Source of the DNA: Nocardiopsis suaedae
Lineage (GTDB): Bacteria > Actinomycetota > Actinomycetes > Streptosporangiales > Streptosporangiaceae
Reading direction: 5' to 3'
Length of the DNA stretch: 47,311 bases
Assembly (NCBI RefSeq): GCF_027706745.1
Contig: NZ_JAQFWP010000057.1
Location: 1-47,311 of the forward strand
A program made the position numbers and the translations under genes. A model generated the notes under the pieces. The model did no database searches. It was not told the origin of the DNA and saw only the letters and a program-made list of their open reading frames with translations. The number at the start of each line of letters is the position of its first letter. Position 1 is the stretch's first letter. Shown here piece by piece: positions 34,909-42,270 of the stretch.

Positions 34909-35439
34909 TCAAGACCCCAGTAGGTCCAGATGGAAGCCGACGATAATGAGCAAGAAAGCGAGCCATCGGGCAAGATACGCATGCCTCCCAATCTCGAGAA
35001 CCTTTCCGAGCAGAGAAAAAACAGCCAGCACCACCCTCCCGAAGGTCACAATGGACACAAAAACAGCAATCAAGGCCAACGGGGCAAGAATAAAAAAGAT
35101 CACAAAAATCGGAGTCTCCCAAAGAGGGGTCGGAGAAAGAAGATCGTACACCTCAAATGCAGGCACCATGATTATCAAAAGAATCAACATAGGGCTCACA
35201 TACAAGGCCACCCCAAGGCAAGTCCCAAGAAATGATTGAATTCGCCCTGAGACCTCGCTCGGGCTTTCCTCAAAGAATGTATCTACCCAATACCCGCCGA
35301 CCTGGCGGGCTTCCCTGATCTTGTCCGACTGCCTGAGCATCCGCTCGGGGCCGATAAGGTCGATTACGACAACCGCACCACCAAGGAACTGCAGGCACTT
35401 CCCAATCCTGGCCCACCACAGCACAGGTAAGCCGTACAT
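34909..35439 (-). CDS. orphan membrane protein in low-GC island
   Basis: 176 residues with about four hydrophobic segments (near 17-30, 76-98, 113-140 and 157-175), including LIIMVPAFEVYDLL and IFFILAPLALIAVFVSIVTF. I recognise no family. The DNA is far less GC-rich than the neighbours (about 42% in the 60 nt from 35041), a sign of recent transfer. I chose the ATG at 35439 (AGAGG 8 nt upstream) rather than a TTG at 35592. A TTTTCG-17-TAAGGT promoter candidate (35571 to 35543 reading leftwards) supports this. Function unknown. Confidence 0.6.
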   Translation of the reverse strand: MYGLPVLWWARIGKCLQFLGGAVVVIDLIGPERMLRQSDKIREARQVGGYWVDTFFEESPSEVSGRIQSFLGTCLGVALYVSPMLILLIIMVPAFEVYDLLSPTPLWETPIFVIFFILAPLALIAVFVSIVTFGRVVLAVFSLLGKVLEIGRHAYLARWLAFLLIIVGFHLDLLGS

Positions 35440-35892
35440 GGTCGAGCCCTCTAACCTCTGACCGTTCCACCAAAGGCCAACGGCTTCCCAGAAGCCAACG
35501 TCCTGTACCACGACAACAGCCACCTCCGCAGTAGGTGGCCGAACCTTATCGCACTGTTTAACGGACGAAAACCGCCCGGCCTTAATCCCCAACTACGCGC
35601 ACCCCTTCGGTGGGCCTCGCCGCCATGCACGGGCAGTTCACGCCTAACGGGACTTGGAACCGTTCTACAGCCGCCGACGTTTCACCTCCCCTGGACTCGG
35701 GAGAGTCGCTGCGTCCGGAGCCGCTGCTTCTCGAATCGTCGCGGACCGCCGGGGGAACCCGGGCGAACCGCGGCGCCATAGTCCACATCTCCTCCTCGTC
35801 GCGACCCGCCGAAGGCGGTCATGGCCGCCGAATGTCCCCCTCCAACGGACACCGGCGTCGACGTGTCCTCCGCCACACGCCCCGCGTCCGGG
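35440..35892. other. intergenic region upstream of low-GC gene
   Basis: Contains the candidate minus-strand promoter for the low-GC gene (TAAGGT at 35543-35548, TTTTCG at 35566-35571) and a small GGCTTC/GAAGCC hairpin near 35485. The part from about 35600 to 35890 is ordinary GC-rich DNA with no supportable gene. Confidence 0.4.
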
Positions 35893-35924
35893 TTGAAGTT
35901 GACACCTGTGTCACCTCCTAGCGT
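35893..35924 (+). promoter_or_regulatory. MerR-type promoter with operator dyad
   Basis: TTGAAG (35893-35898), a 20-nt spacer and TAGCGT (35919-35924). The spacer contains the perfect dyad TGACACCTGTGTCA (35900-35913). Long 19-20-nt spacers with a central dyad are the hallmark of MerR-regulated promoters. The ATG at 35931 would be at or near +1, so the merR transcript may be leaderless. Confidence 0.72.
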
Positions 35925-35930
35925 CCGCGT

Positions 35931-36287
35931 ATGTACATTGCAGACGTGAGGATCGGAGAGCTGTCGGACCGGACCGGAGCCAGCCCCCGGTCGTTGCGGT
36001 ACTACGAGCAGCAGGGGCTCATCGAGTCCCACCGCAGCGGCAACGGGTGGCGGGGGTACGACGAGGAGGCCGTGCGGCGGGTGCGCAACATCCGCATGCT
36101 CCTGGACTCGGGGCTGACCGTCGCCGACCTGCTCCCCCTCGCCCCCTGCCTCGGCCTGGACCTGGACCCCGAGCACTGCCACCGCGCCCTGGAGATCTAC
36201 CGGCGGCGCCTGGGCGAGCTGGACCGGCGCATCTCCGACCTCAACGGCCACCGCGACCGGCTGGTGCGGCGCCTCGGCGGAGCCTGA
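35931..36287 (+). CDS. MerR-family transcriptional regulator
   Basis: 118 residues. The MerR winged helix (RIGELSDRTGASPRSLRYYEQQGLI) is at about 7-31, with the wing at RGYDEEAVRRVRNI. A dimerisation helix continues to the end. Two cysteines (C68 in APCLGL, C79 in EHCHRA) are present but not in a metal-site arrangement I recognise. It is the first gene of a probable two-gene unit with an MFS transporter 59 nt downstream, a common drug-efflux regulatory pair. The MerR-type dyad is immediately upstream. Confidence 0.9.
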   Translation: MYIADVRIGELSDRTGASPRSLRYYEQQGLIESHRSGNGWRGYDEEAVRRVRNIRMLLDSGLTVADLLPLAPCLGLDLDPEHCHRALEIYRRRLGELDRRISDLNGHRDRLVRRLGGA

Positions 36288-36346
36288 CCCCGCCGTCCCG
36301 CTCCGGCCGCCCGCGGGGCCGCGACCGGAGGGACAGGGACCCGACC

Positions 36347-37600
36347 GTGCACACCCGACCGCCCTTGTGGCTGTTCATCCTGGCCGCCGTGCTCTTCACG
36401 ACGGCCACCGACGAGTTCATCATCGCCGGGGTCCTCCCGGCGATCGCCGCCGACCTGGAGGTGGGCGTCGGCGCCGCGGGCCAGCTCGTGACGGCCTTCG
36501 CCGTCGCCTACGCGGTCGGCGCCCCCACCGTGGCCGTGGCCGCCGACCGGCTGCCGCGCCGGACGGTGATGGTCGGCGGGCTGGCGCTGTTCGCCGCCGC
36601 CAACCTCGCCGCGGCCGCCGCGCCCGGCTTCTGGGCGCTGATGGCGGCCCGGGTGGCGGCCGCCCTGTGCGCGGCCGCCGTGACCGGTGCCGCGTTCGCC
36701 ACCGCGGCGGGCGCCGCACCCGAAGGGCGGCAGGGCCGGTACCTGGCGACCACCACGGCGGGCATGACGGCCGCCCTGATCGGCGGCGTGCCGCTGGGCG
36801 CCTGGCTGGCGGGGGCGGCGGACTGGCGCGCGACCTTCGTCTTCGTGGCCGTCGTCGCGGCGGCGGCCGCCATCGGCCTGCGGGCCACGGCTCCGTCCGT
36901 GGCCGGAAGCGCCCCCGCTCCCCTGCGCGACCGGCTCCGTCCACTGACGACGCCGGGGGTTCTGCGGTATGTGGGGGCGACCTTCCTCGCCGCGTCGGGC
37001 GGGCTGATGTTCTACAGCTACCTCTCGGTGTTCGCCGCCGAGACGGCGTCCGGCGCCTATGCGGTGCTGACGGGGCTGTTGTTCACCGTCGGCGTGGCGG
37101 GAATGGCGGGCGCCGTGCTGAGCGGCCGTTGGGCGGACACGTTCGGCCCCCAGCGCGCGCTGGCGGGAGTGCTCGGCGGCCACGCGGCGGCGTTCGCCCT
37201 GCTGGCCCTGTTCGCCTGGGCGGGGTGGGGAGGCGCGTTCCTGCTGTTCCCGCTCGTGGCGGTGTGGGGGCTGTTCGCCTGGGCGCTGACGCCGCCGATG
37301 CAGGGCAGCGTCATCGCCGCTGCCGGGCCGGAGCACGGGATGACGGCGATGTCGATGAACATCGCGGCGTTGTACCTCGGGACGGGCGCCGGTGGCGCCC
37401 TCGGGGGCGCGGTCGTCGAGGCGGCGGACGCGTCGTGGGTTCCGGCCGCTTCGGCGGTGCTCCTGCTGGGCTCGTTCGCCCTGGCGCTCGGACCGGCGGT
37501 GGCCGCCGCCCGCGCCGCCAAGGCACCGGAGGCCGACGAGACCAGTGGCGCCGGGGCGGCCACGGGCGGCCCCCCGGCCACGAACGCCCGCACGTCCTGA
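36347..37600 (+). CDS. MFS drug/proton antiporter
   Basis: 417 residues with about 12 transmembrane helices. The motif A-like loop AADRLPRRTVMVGG follows helix 2, and the first helix has the DEFIIAGVLPAIAADL pattern of arabinose-efflux/chloramphenicol-resistance-type (DHA1) exporters. Likely exports small lipophilic compounds. The GTG at 36347 is preceded by GGAGGGACAGGGA. Regulated, I infer, by the upstream MerR protein. It ends before a GC hairpin. Confidence 0.88.
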   Translation: MHTRPPLWLFILAAVLFTTATDEFIIAGVLPAIAADLEVGVGAAGQLVTAFAVAYAVGAPTVAVAADRLPRRTVMVGGLALFAAANLAAAAAPGFWALMAARVAAALCAAAVTGAAFATAAGAAPEGRQGRYLATTTAGMTAALIGGVPLGAWLAGAADWRATFVFVAVVAAAAAIGLRATAPSVAGSAPAPLRDRLRPLTTPGVLRYVGATFLAASGGLMFYSYLSVFAAETASGAYAVLTGLLFTVGVAGMAGAVLSGRWADTFGPQRALAGVLGGHAAAFALLALFAWAGWGGAFLLFPLVAVWGLFAWALTPPMQGSVIAAAGPEHGMTAMSMNIAALYLGTGAGGALGGAVVEAADASWVPAASAVLLLGSFALALGPAVAAARAAKAPEADETSGAGAATGGPPATNARTS

Positions 37601-37625
37601 GCCATGGCCGGTGCTGACGGCCGAC

Positions 37626-37656
37626 GGCGGACCGACCCTTCCAGGGCCGGTCCGCC
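37626..37656 (+). terminator. terminator hairpin after MFS gene
   Basis: GGCGGACCG / CGGTCCGCC outer arms, extended inward by CCC/GGG after a one-base offset on each side. It starts 26 nt after the MFS stop. Confidence 0.72.
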
Positions 37657-37707
37657 GGTCGTCTTCAACCGCTCCTCATCCGCGCCTCATACGAGTCATG
37701 CGGGCCG

Positions 37708-37739
37708 TTTCACGTGAGCCCCCGATCACGTAAGCCCCC
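37708..37739 (+). repeat. 16-bp tandem repeat
   Basis: TCACGTGAGCCCCCGA followed directly by TCACGTAAGCCCCCGA, one mismatch. Function unknown. Confidence 0.7.
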
Positions 37740-37960
37740 GACCCGACGCCCTCGCCGACGTCCCTTACAGCCGGGGCCTTCAAACGGTCGGCGATCCGCG
37801 GTCGGCGCGCCCCGGCCAGGAGTCCCGCTGACGGACCGGTCCGCCGTCGGGACCCCCGGATCGGCGCCTTGACCATCGCACCTGCCCTACCGGACGGACA
37901 CGACTCCGGTTCAGGGGACGTGCCTCCTGAACCGGACCCGGGCGGAACCGCTTCCCGGCC

Positions 37961-39109
37961 TCAGGAGCCCGCGCCCCCGGCCGCCCAGGGCCCCGTGCCG
38001 TAGACGAAGCCGTAGTCGGTGAACACGTCGGGGTCGCCCTGCTCGAAGGCGGTGCCGACCACCACGGCGCCGCCCCCGGGGACGGCGTCCAGCGCTCCCG
38101 TGGACAGGTCGTACTTCTCGTCCGACAGCGGCTGCCCGGTCGTGGTGCCGTCGGCGGCGATGTGCACCATGGTCGGGTTCCATCCGTCCTTCACGACCCA
38201 CAGTCCGCCGTCGCCGTCGTCGGCCACCTTGTCGTAGGTGCCGGACTCCTCGCCCTTCTCGACCGACCACGACTCGCCGTCGAAGCGGGCCAGGAGCGGC
38301 CGGTAGTGGTTCTCGTCGTCGCCGTCCTTCCAGAACACGTGGCCCACCGCCACGACGTCGTCGGCGGAGCGGGCCAGGACGTCGGTGAAGACCGCGTCGG
38401 ACTCGCCCGGAGGAAGCTCTACGCCGGGCACCTCCATGGGCTGCCAGCGCTCCCCGTCCCAGCGGTCGACGGCGGCCGTTCGGTCCCGGATCCCGGCCGC
38501 GAACACCGCGTCCGGCCCGGCTGCCGAGACCGCCTGGAAGACCGACGGCGCGGGGTAGTCCCTCCAGATGTCGCCGTCGAAGAACACGGCGCGGTCGTAG
38601 CCGTCCACGGGGCGGGAGAGCATCCATGCGGTGCCGTCGCCGACCGCCGCCAGGCCGGTGGGGGCCAGGGCGGGGTCGATCTGCGGGGCGGTCCAGGATT
38701 CGCCGTCGTAGTGCAGCACCACGGCGTCGCCCTCGGGGGTGCCCCCGGCCGCCCACACCTCGTCCTCGGCGGAGGCGTCGGCGGTGTCCGGCTCGACGGT
38801 CCACCCCTCGGGGAGGGTTTCGCGCGTCCACGTGTCCCCGTCCCAACGGTGGATCCAGGTGGCGCCGGCGTTCTGCGCACTGTCGTCGCCGAAGGCCCAC
38901 ACCGCGTCGGGGCCTGCGGCGGCGACGGCGGTGAACGAGCCGCCGTCCTCGGGCGACCCGTGCACCTGCCTCCAGGGGGCCTGGTCGGCGAAGGCGGGGC
39001 CCGCCGGGGCGGCGGCGAGGGCCGCGGCCGCGGCGACCGCGGACACGGCGGCGGCCGGGGTCGCCGCGGTGCGCCGCACCGTTCCGCATCGGGATGTCGT
39101 ACGCGCCAT
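37961..39109 (-). CDS. secreted beta-propeller-like protein
   Basis: 382 residues. A signal peptide (basic start, hydrophobic about 22-40, PAFAD) is followed by about six repeats of the pattern 'xxVAAxGPDAVWAxG...xHRWDGDTWxxE' or 'LxRFDGESW'. This looks like a kelch/galactose-oxidase-type propeller but with no enzymatic residues I can name. Likely exported and binding or structural. The ATG has GGAGAG 7-9 nt upstream. It follows the sulfotransferase on the same strand after 150 bp, with an own dyad upstream, so cotranscription with the RiPP genes is uncertain. Confidence 0.75.
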   Translation of the reverse strand: MARTTSRCGTVRRTAATPAAAVSAVAAAAALAAAPAGPAFADQAPWRQVHGSPEDGGSFTAVAAAGPDAVWAFGDDSAQNAGATWIHRWDGDTWTRETLPEGWTVEPDTADASAEDEVWAAGGTPEGDAVVLHYDGESWTAPQIDPALAPTGLAAVGDGTAWMLSRPVDGYDRAVFFDGDIWRDYPAPSVFQAVSAAGPDAVFAAGIRDRTAAVDRWDGERWQPMEVPGVELPPGESDAVFTDVLARSADDVVAVGHVFWKDGDDENHYRPLLARFDGESWSVEKGEESGTYDKVADDGDGGLWVVKDGWNPTMVHIAADGTTTGQPLSDEKYDLSTGALDAVPGGGAVVVGTAFEQGDPDVFTDYGFVYGTGPWAAGGAGS

Positions 39110-39134
39110 TCTTCACTCTCCGTCCATTGGTGCG

Positions 39135-39152
39135 ATACGAATCATTACGTAT
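39135..39152. promoter_or_regulatory. dyad upstream of secreted beta-propeller gene
   Basis: ATACG-AATCATTA-CGTAT, a perfect 5-nt inverted repeat with 8-nt spacer in an AT-richer patch. It lies about 26 nt upstream of the start codon and is a candidate operator or promoter element. Confidence 0.45.
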
Positions 39153-39259
39153 GACGCGCCCCACACGGCACACGTTGGCGGCGTGGGCGGAGAATCGGCC
39201 GATTCCTCAGAACTTTCCCGCCGCGGACACCCGTTCCGGTAGCGGCCGTCGGCGTGCCC

Positions 39260-39901
39260 TCAGCGGAGTCCGATGCGCCGCCGCACGCGCGCGTGGAAGT
39301 CGGCCGCCGTGTTCCCCCTGGGGTAGGGGGTGTCGGGGACCGGTACGCCGAGGAAGGCGCACAGCGGGACCCACCCCTCCTCGGCGCGGAACACCAGGAG
39401 CCGGTCGCCGGGGACCTCGGCGGCCACCCGGGCCCGGTGCCGGGCCAGCACGCCGAGCGCGTGCGCACGGTCCTCGAACCGGCCGCCGAAGGTGCGCTCC
39501 CAGATGAGCTCCTCGGCGAAGTCCGCGACCCGCCCGGCGTCCCCGTCCAGGCGGCGGCGCCTGCCGTCCTCGTCGTACCGGCTCAGGTAGAGGGTGCGGT
39601 ACGCGCTCTCGTACCAGGCGTCGGGGTCGCGGTCGGTCAGGACGACCTTGGCGCGGGGGAAGGCCCGCACGAGCCCGCCCACGAAGGCGCAGGCGGGCCA
39701 GCCGACGGCCGCCCCGTACCCGGCGACGGCGCGGGCCGCCGACTCGCGCCCCTCCGCCGCGTCGCGCCAGGCGGCCAGGCGCTCGGGCCAGTCGTACAGC
39801 TCCTTCATGTGGTGGACGGGGCCGAAGCCGAGCAGCTCCAGGGCGGTGCGCAGGGACAGGGTGCCGGTCCGCCCGAACCCGGCCCCGATCACCGCGACCA
39901 T
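39260..39901 (-). CDS. PAPS-dependent sulfotransferase (Sulfotransfer_4 type), RiPP tailoring candidate
   Basis: 213 residues. The P-loop-like VIGAGFGRTGTLSLRTALELLG (4-25) is the 5'-phosphosulfate-binding loop. KVVLTDRDPDAWYESAYRTL (86-105) supplies the strand and Ser/Arg for the 3'-phosphate of PAPS. The length is typical of the compact Sulfotransfer_4 family. The ATG at 39901 lies 13 nt inside the P450 reading frame, so translation is coupled. I infer sulfation of a phenol hydroxyl on the P450-crosslinked peptide. The family can also act on lipids, sugars or other metabolites, and no acceptor is proven. Confidence 0.85.
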   Translation of the reverse strand: MVAVIGAGFGRTGTLSLRTALELLGFGPVHHMKELYDWPERLAAWRDAAEGRESAARAVAGYGAAVGWPACAFVGGLVRAFPRAKVVLTDRDPDAWYESAYRTLYLSRYDEDGRRRRLDGDAGRVADFAEELIWERTFGGRFEDRAHALGVLARHRARVAAEVPGDRLLVFRAEEGWVPLCAFLGVPVPDTPYPRGNTAADFHARVRRRIGLR

Positions 39902-41202
39902 CGCGCCCCTCGCGGGTGCTCCTTGAACACGCGGGCGCGCACCCCGACCGGTTGGAGGGCCAGGGCGGGGCGGGGGCGCACGTCCTCGGGGCCGACCGGC
40001 TCGAAGCGCACCTGCGAGCGCAGCGCGATGGCGACCTCCTCGACCTCGCTCAGGGCCATCGAGGCGCCCAGGCAGCCGCGCGCCCCGGCGCCGAAGGGGA
40101 AGTAGGCGTAGCGGTGGACGGGCCCGGCCCCGTCCAGCCACCGCTCGGGGCGGAAGCGGTCGGGCTCGGGGAACCAGCGCCCGTCGCGCTGGGTCACCCA
40201 CTGGCTGAGGCCGATGACCGTCCCGGCGGGCAGGAGGTACCCGCCGAACTCGACGGGCCGGGCCGCCTCCCTGCTGATGACCCACGCGGGCGGGTAGAGG
40301 CGCAGGGCCTCCTTGGCGCAGGCGGCGGCGTAGCCGTCGGCGCCCGCGGCCCGCGCGGAGGCGGCGAGCGCCCCGTCGGCCTCGGGGGCGGTCCCCAGGC
40401 AGTGCACCAGCCAGGTGAGCGCGTCGGCGGTGGTCTCGTAGCCGGACATGAGCAGGGTGGCCAGCTCGTCCCGGATCTCGGGGAAGGGGGCGCGGGGGCG
40501 CTCCTCGACGAGGCGGCCCAGGGCGGTGGCGCCGCCGTCGGGGCGGTGGCCGTCGATCAGCCGCCGCAGGGACGCGTCGAGGGCGCGCACGGCGCGGCGG
40601 AGGGAGAGGTTGACGGGGGTGGGCACCCACGTCGGCAGGCGGACGGGGCTGGAGGTCAGGCGCATGACGGCGGCCACGGCGTCGGCGAGCGCGTCGGCCT
40701 CGCCGCCCAGCGGGCGTCCGGCGATGTGCACGGCGCCGATGCGCATGGCCAGCCGGGACATCTCCTTGTGGACGTCGATGGTGCGGCCCTCGGCCCAGGA
40801 GCCGACGGTGCGGGCGACCGCGTCGTGGGCGTGGCTCCTCAGCCCGGCCAGGCGTTCGCTGCGGAAGGCGGGCTGCAGGCGGCGGCGCTTGCGGGCCCAG
40901 TCCTCGCCTTCGCTGTTCATCATGGCCAGCGGGAAGCCGGTGCCGCCGCGGCGGCGCTCGCCGGGGCGCACCTTGACCAGGTTCCGGTCGCGGTCGACGA
41001 GGGCGCGGCCGACGTCGTCGGGGTGGACGAGCAGGACGTTGCCGGAGGTGAGGGCGACGACGTCGCCGTGGTCGCGGGCGGCCCGGGTGAGGAAGCCGAG
41101 GGGGTCGACGGCGAAGTCGGCCGCGTTGGCCGCGCCGCGGCCTCCGGAGGGGCCGGGCGGCCGGCGGCCGCGCGGGGGCGGCGACGGCCGGGCCTGGGTC
41201 AT
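39889..41202 (-). CDS. cytochrome P450, predicted Tyr-Tyr crosslinking enzyme of a cittilin-type RiPP
   Basis: 437-residue soluble P450. I-helix motif LLMSGYETTADAL (about 251-263), ExxR at KEALR (Glu298, Arg301), and heme loop FPFGAGARGCLG with Cys377. The PPGPSG start has no membrane anchor. It follows a 27-codon gene ending YIYY with a 90-nt gap and a strong AGGAGGTGGG ribosome-binding site, and overlaps a sulfotransferase. In cittilin biosynthesis one P450 installs a C-C biaryl and an aryl ether among three tyrosines of the YIYY core; the same is inferred here. A small-molecule monooxygenase is the alternative, made less likely by the precursor. Confidence 0.92.
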   Translation of the reverse strand: MTQARPSPPPRGRRPPGPSGGRGAANAADFAVDPLGFLTRAARDHGDVVALTSGNVLLVHPDDVGRALVDRDRNLVKVRPGERRRGGTGFPLAMMNSEGEDWARKRRRLQPAFRSERLAGLRSHAHDAVARTVGSWAEGRTIDVHKEMSRLAMRIGAVHIAGRPLGGEADALADAVAAVMRLTSSPVRLPTWVPTPVNLSLRRAVRALDASLRRLIDGHRPDGGATALGRLVEERPRAPFPEIRDELATLLMSGYETTADALTWLVHCLGTAPEADGALAASARAAGADGYAAACAKEALRLYPPAWVISREAARPVEFGGYLLPAGTVIGLSQWVTQRDGRWFPEPDRFRPERWLDGAGPVHRYAYFPFGAGARGCLGASMALSEVEEVAIALRSQVRFEPVGPEDVRPRPALALQPVGVRARVFKEHPRGARWSR

Positions 41203-41292
41203 CCCACCTCCTGCTGCGGGGCTGCCGGGAGCGGTCGCGGCACGCGGGCCGTGCGCGCCCGCGCGCCGCGGTTCAGCGGAAGGAGGTGGTGA

Positions 41293-41376
41293 TCAGTAGT
41301 AGATGTAGGGCCGGGTGAGGCGCTTCTTGTCGACGATCCCGAGGGCTGCGGCGACGCGGTAGGCGACTCTCTTCAC
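41293..41376 (-). CDS. cittilin-type RiPP precursor peptide, 27 aa, core YIYY
   Basis: Very short gene, GTG start, 27 codons and TGA. The N-terminus begins MKRVAYRVAAALGIVD and the C-terminus is KKRLTRP-YIYY. GGAAAGGG lies 6 nt upstream of the start. Pro23 immediately precedes the four-residue YIYY core. This is the reported layout of the Myxococcus xanthus cittilin precursor: 27 aa, C-terminal YIYY, released by a prolyl endopeptidase encoded outside its cluster. I infer leader recognition by the downstream P450, crosslinking of the tyrosines, sulfation and cleavage after Pro23. The protease and exporter are not visible nearby. A longer frame covering the same DNA (41273-41467) is a shadow. 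Confidence 0.87.
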   Translation of the reverse strand: MKRVAYRVAAALGIVDKKRLTRPYIYY

Positions 41377-41465
41377 AGAAGACCCTTTCCACTCGCGCCC
41401 GGGCCGTTTCGCGGTCCGGGCTGGTGTCACCGCGCGGGCGGCGGAGCCGGTCGCGCGACGCGGTC

Positions 41466-41471
41466 AACCTA
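41466..41471 (-). promoter_or_regulatory. weak candidate -10 element for RiPP operon
   Basis: TAGGTT on the minus strand fits TANNNT and would give an 80-90-nt leader before the precursor start. No good -35 hexamer was seen at 16-18 nt, so confidence is low. Confidence 0.3.
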
Positions 41472-41552
41472 CGTGAACGGGCGCATGCTCGGCCATGACG
41501 GAGAGGTGAGCATCGCCTGACCGTCGGTGTCCGCCCGCCCGGCCCCTCCGTT

Positions 41553-41614
41553 GTTGATCTCGGGGAAAACGACGCTACGAGCGCGGTCGTAGCGTCGTTT
41601 TCCCCGAGATCAAC
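41553..41614. repeat. long palindrome, copy 2 (terminator-like insulator)
   Basis: Perfect 28-nt arms starting GTTGATCTCGGGGAAAACGA (41553-41580; complement 41587-41614) with loop GCGCGG. It is homologous to 28100-28157. It sits 28 nt after the stop of the minus-strand membrane gene and upstream of the RiPP operon, so it probably insulates the operon from read-through. Confidence 0.9.
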
Positions 41615-41641
41615 GGGGATCCGCCCGACTCGGGACCGGAG

Positions 41642-42154
41642 CTAGGCGCGGGCGGCCTGCCGCCGCTCTTCGGCCGTGCGCTTCCGGGTCTTCCGCCAGG
41701 GCATCAGGGCCTCGTGCCAGGCGGGCAGGACGCCTGCGGCGACGAGCGACCGGTAGGTGATCAGCGGGGAGCCGACGACGGTGGGCAGGATCCAGGCCAG
41801 GACGTTCCCGTCGGCGAACTGCACGGCGACCGGGGTCACGTAGGCGATGACCGCGGACATCATCAGCACGAGGTGGATGCGGTACCAGTTCGGCACCGGC
41901 TTGCGGCGGGCCAGGTGGACCCCGGCGGCGACGGCGGCGAGGGTGGCCGCCGCGACGATGCCGAGCCACCACATGTCGGGGGCGAAGGGCAGCAGGGCGT
42001 AGGTGGTGACGGCCACGACGACCACGGTGGCGCCGAAGACGCGCCCGGAGACGGTGTGCAGGCCCCGGCGCTTGCGGGCGGTGAGGGCGGCCAGGGCCGC
42101 CACGAGGCCGATGGTCCCGGCGGCGATGTGGAGGGTGAGAAGGGCGGTGTGCAT
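41642..42154 (-). CDS. DUF2306-like membrane protein
   Basis: 170 residues with four to five transmembrane helices: TALLTLHIAAGTIGLVAALAAL, VSGRVFGATVVVVAVTTYALLPF, WWLGIVAAATLAAVAAGVHLA, and two near 90-130. Histidines near the first helix (LHIAAG) and HTVSGR recall DUF2306-type proteins; function unknown. I chose the ATG at 42154 with GGGGGA upstream, because the longer frame runs into the PadR operator. It is divergent from a PadR regulator and likely its target. Confidence 0.78.
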   Translation of the reverse strand: MHTALLTLHIAAGTIGLVAALAALTARKRRGLHTVSGRVFGATVVVVAVTTYALLPFAPDMWWLGIVAAATLAAVAAGVHLARRKPVPNWYRIHLVLMMSAVIAYVTPVAVQFADGNVLAWILPTVVGSPLITYRSLVAAGVLPAWHEALMPWRKTRKRTAEERRQAARA

Positions 42155-42201
42155 GGGGTCCCCCGTCGGGTCGGCGGGCGGCGGTGCGGGACGCGCCCAC
42201 C

Positions 42202-42257
42202 GACAGTCCATTGTGGAACGTTGCTCCCACAGAGTGGACCTGACACAGTGGACTGTC
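42202..42257. promoter_or_regulatory. PadR-type operator region with nested dyads
   Basis: Outer inverted repeat GACAGTCCA (42202-42210) / TGGACTGTC (42249-42257). Inner pair TGTGG / CCACA at 42212-42216 and 42227-42231. It lies between the divergent PadR gene and its neighbour and is a good candidate for shared repression. Confidence 0.68.
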
Positions 42258-42270
42258 AAGGGGGTTTCAG

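Larger units (their letters stand above)
37601..37960. other. 360-bp convergent intergenic region
   Basis: Separates the MFS gene from the convergent secreted protein. It holds the MFS terminator (37626-37656) and the short tandem repeat (37708-37739). I see no gene. Confidence 0.5.

Noticed and set aside
35440-35592. Extended TTG start for the low-GC membrane gene
   Set aside because: The extension overlaps the candidate promoter, and the ATG at 35439 has a better ribosome-binding site.
37708-37739. Short tandem repeat as a CRISPR array
   Set aside because: Only two adjacent 16-mers without spacers.
41273-41467. Longer minus-strand frame of 64 codons over the RiPP precursor
   Set aside because: It is out of frame with the YIYY gene, Arg/Pro-rich as expected for a GC shadow, and has no ribosome-binding site.
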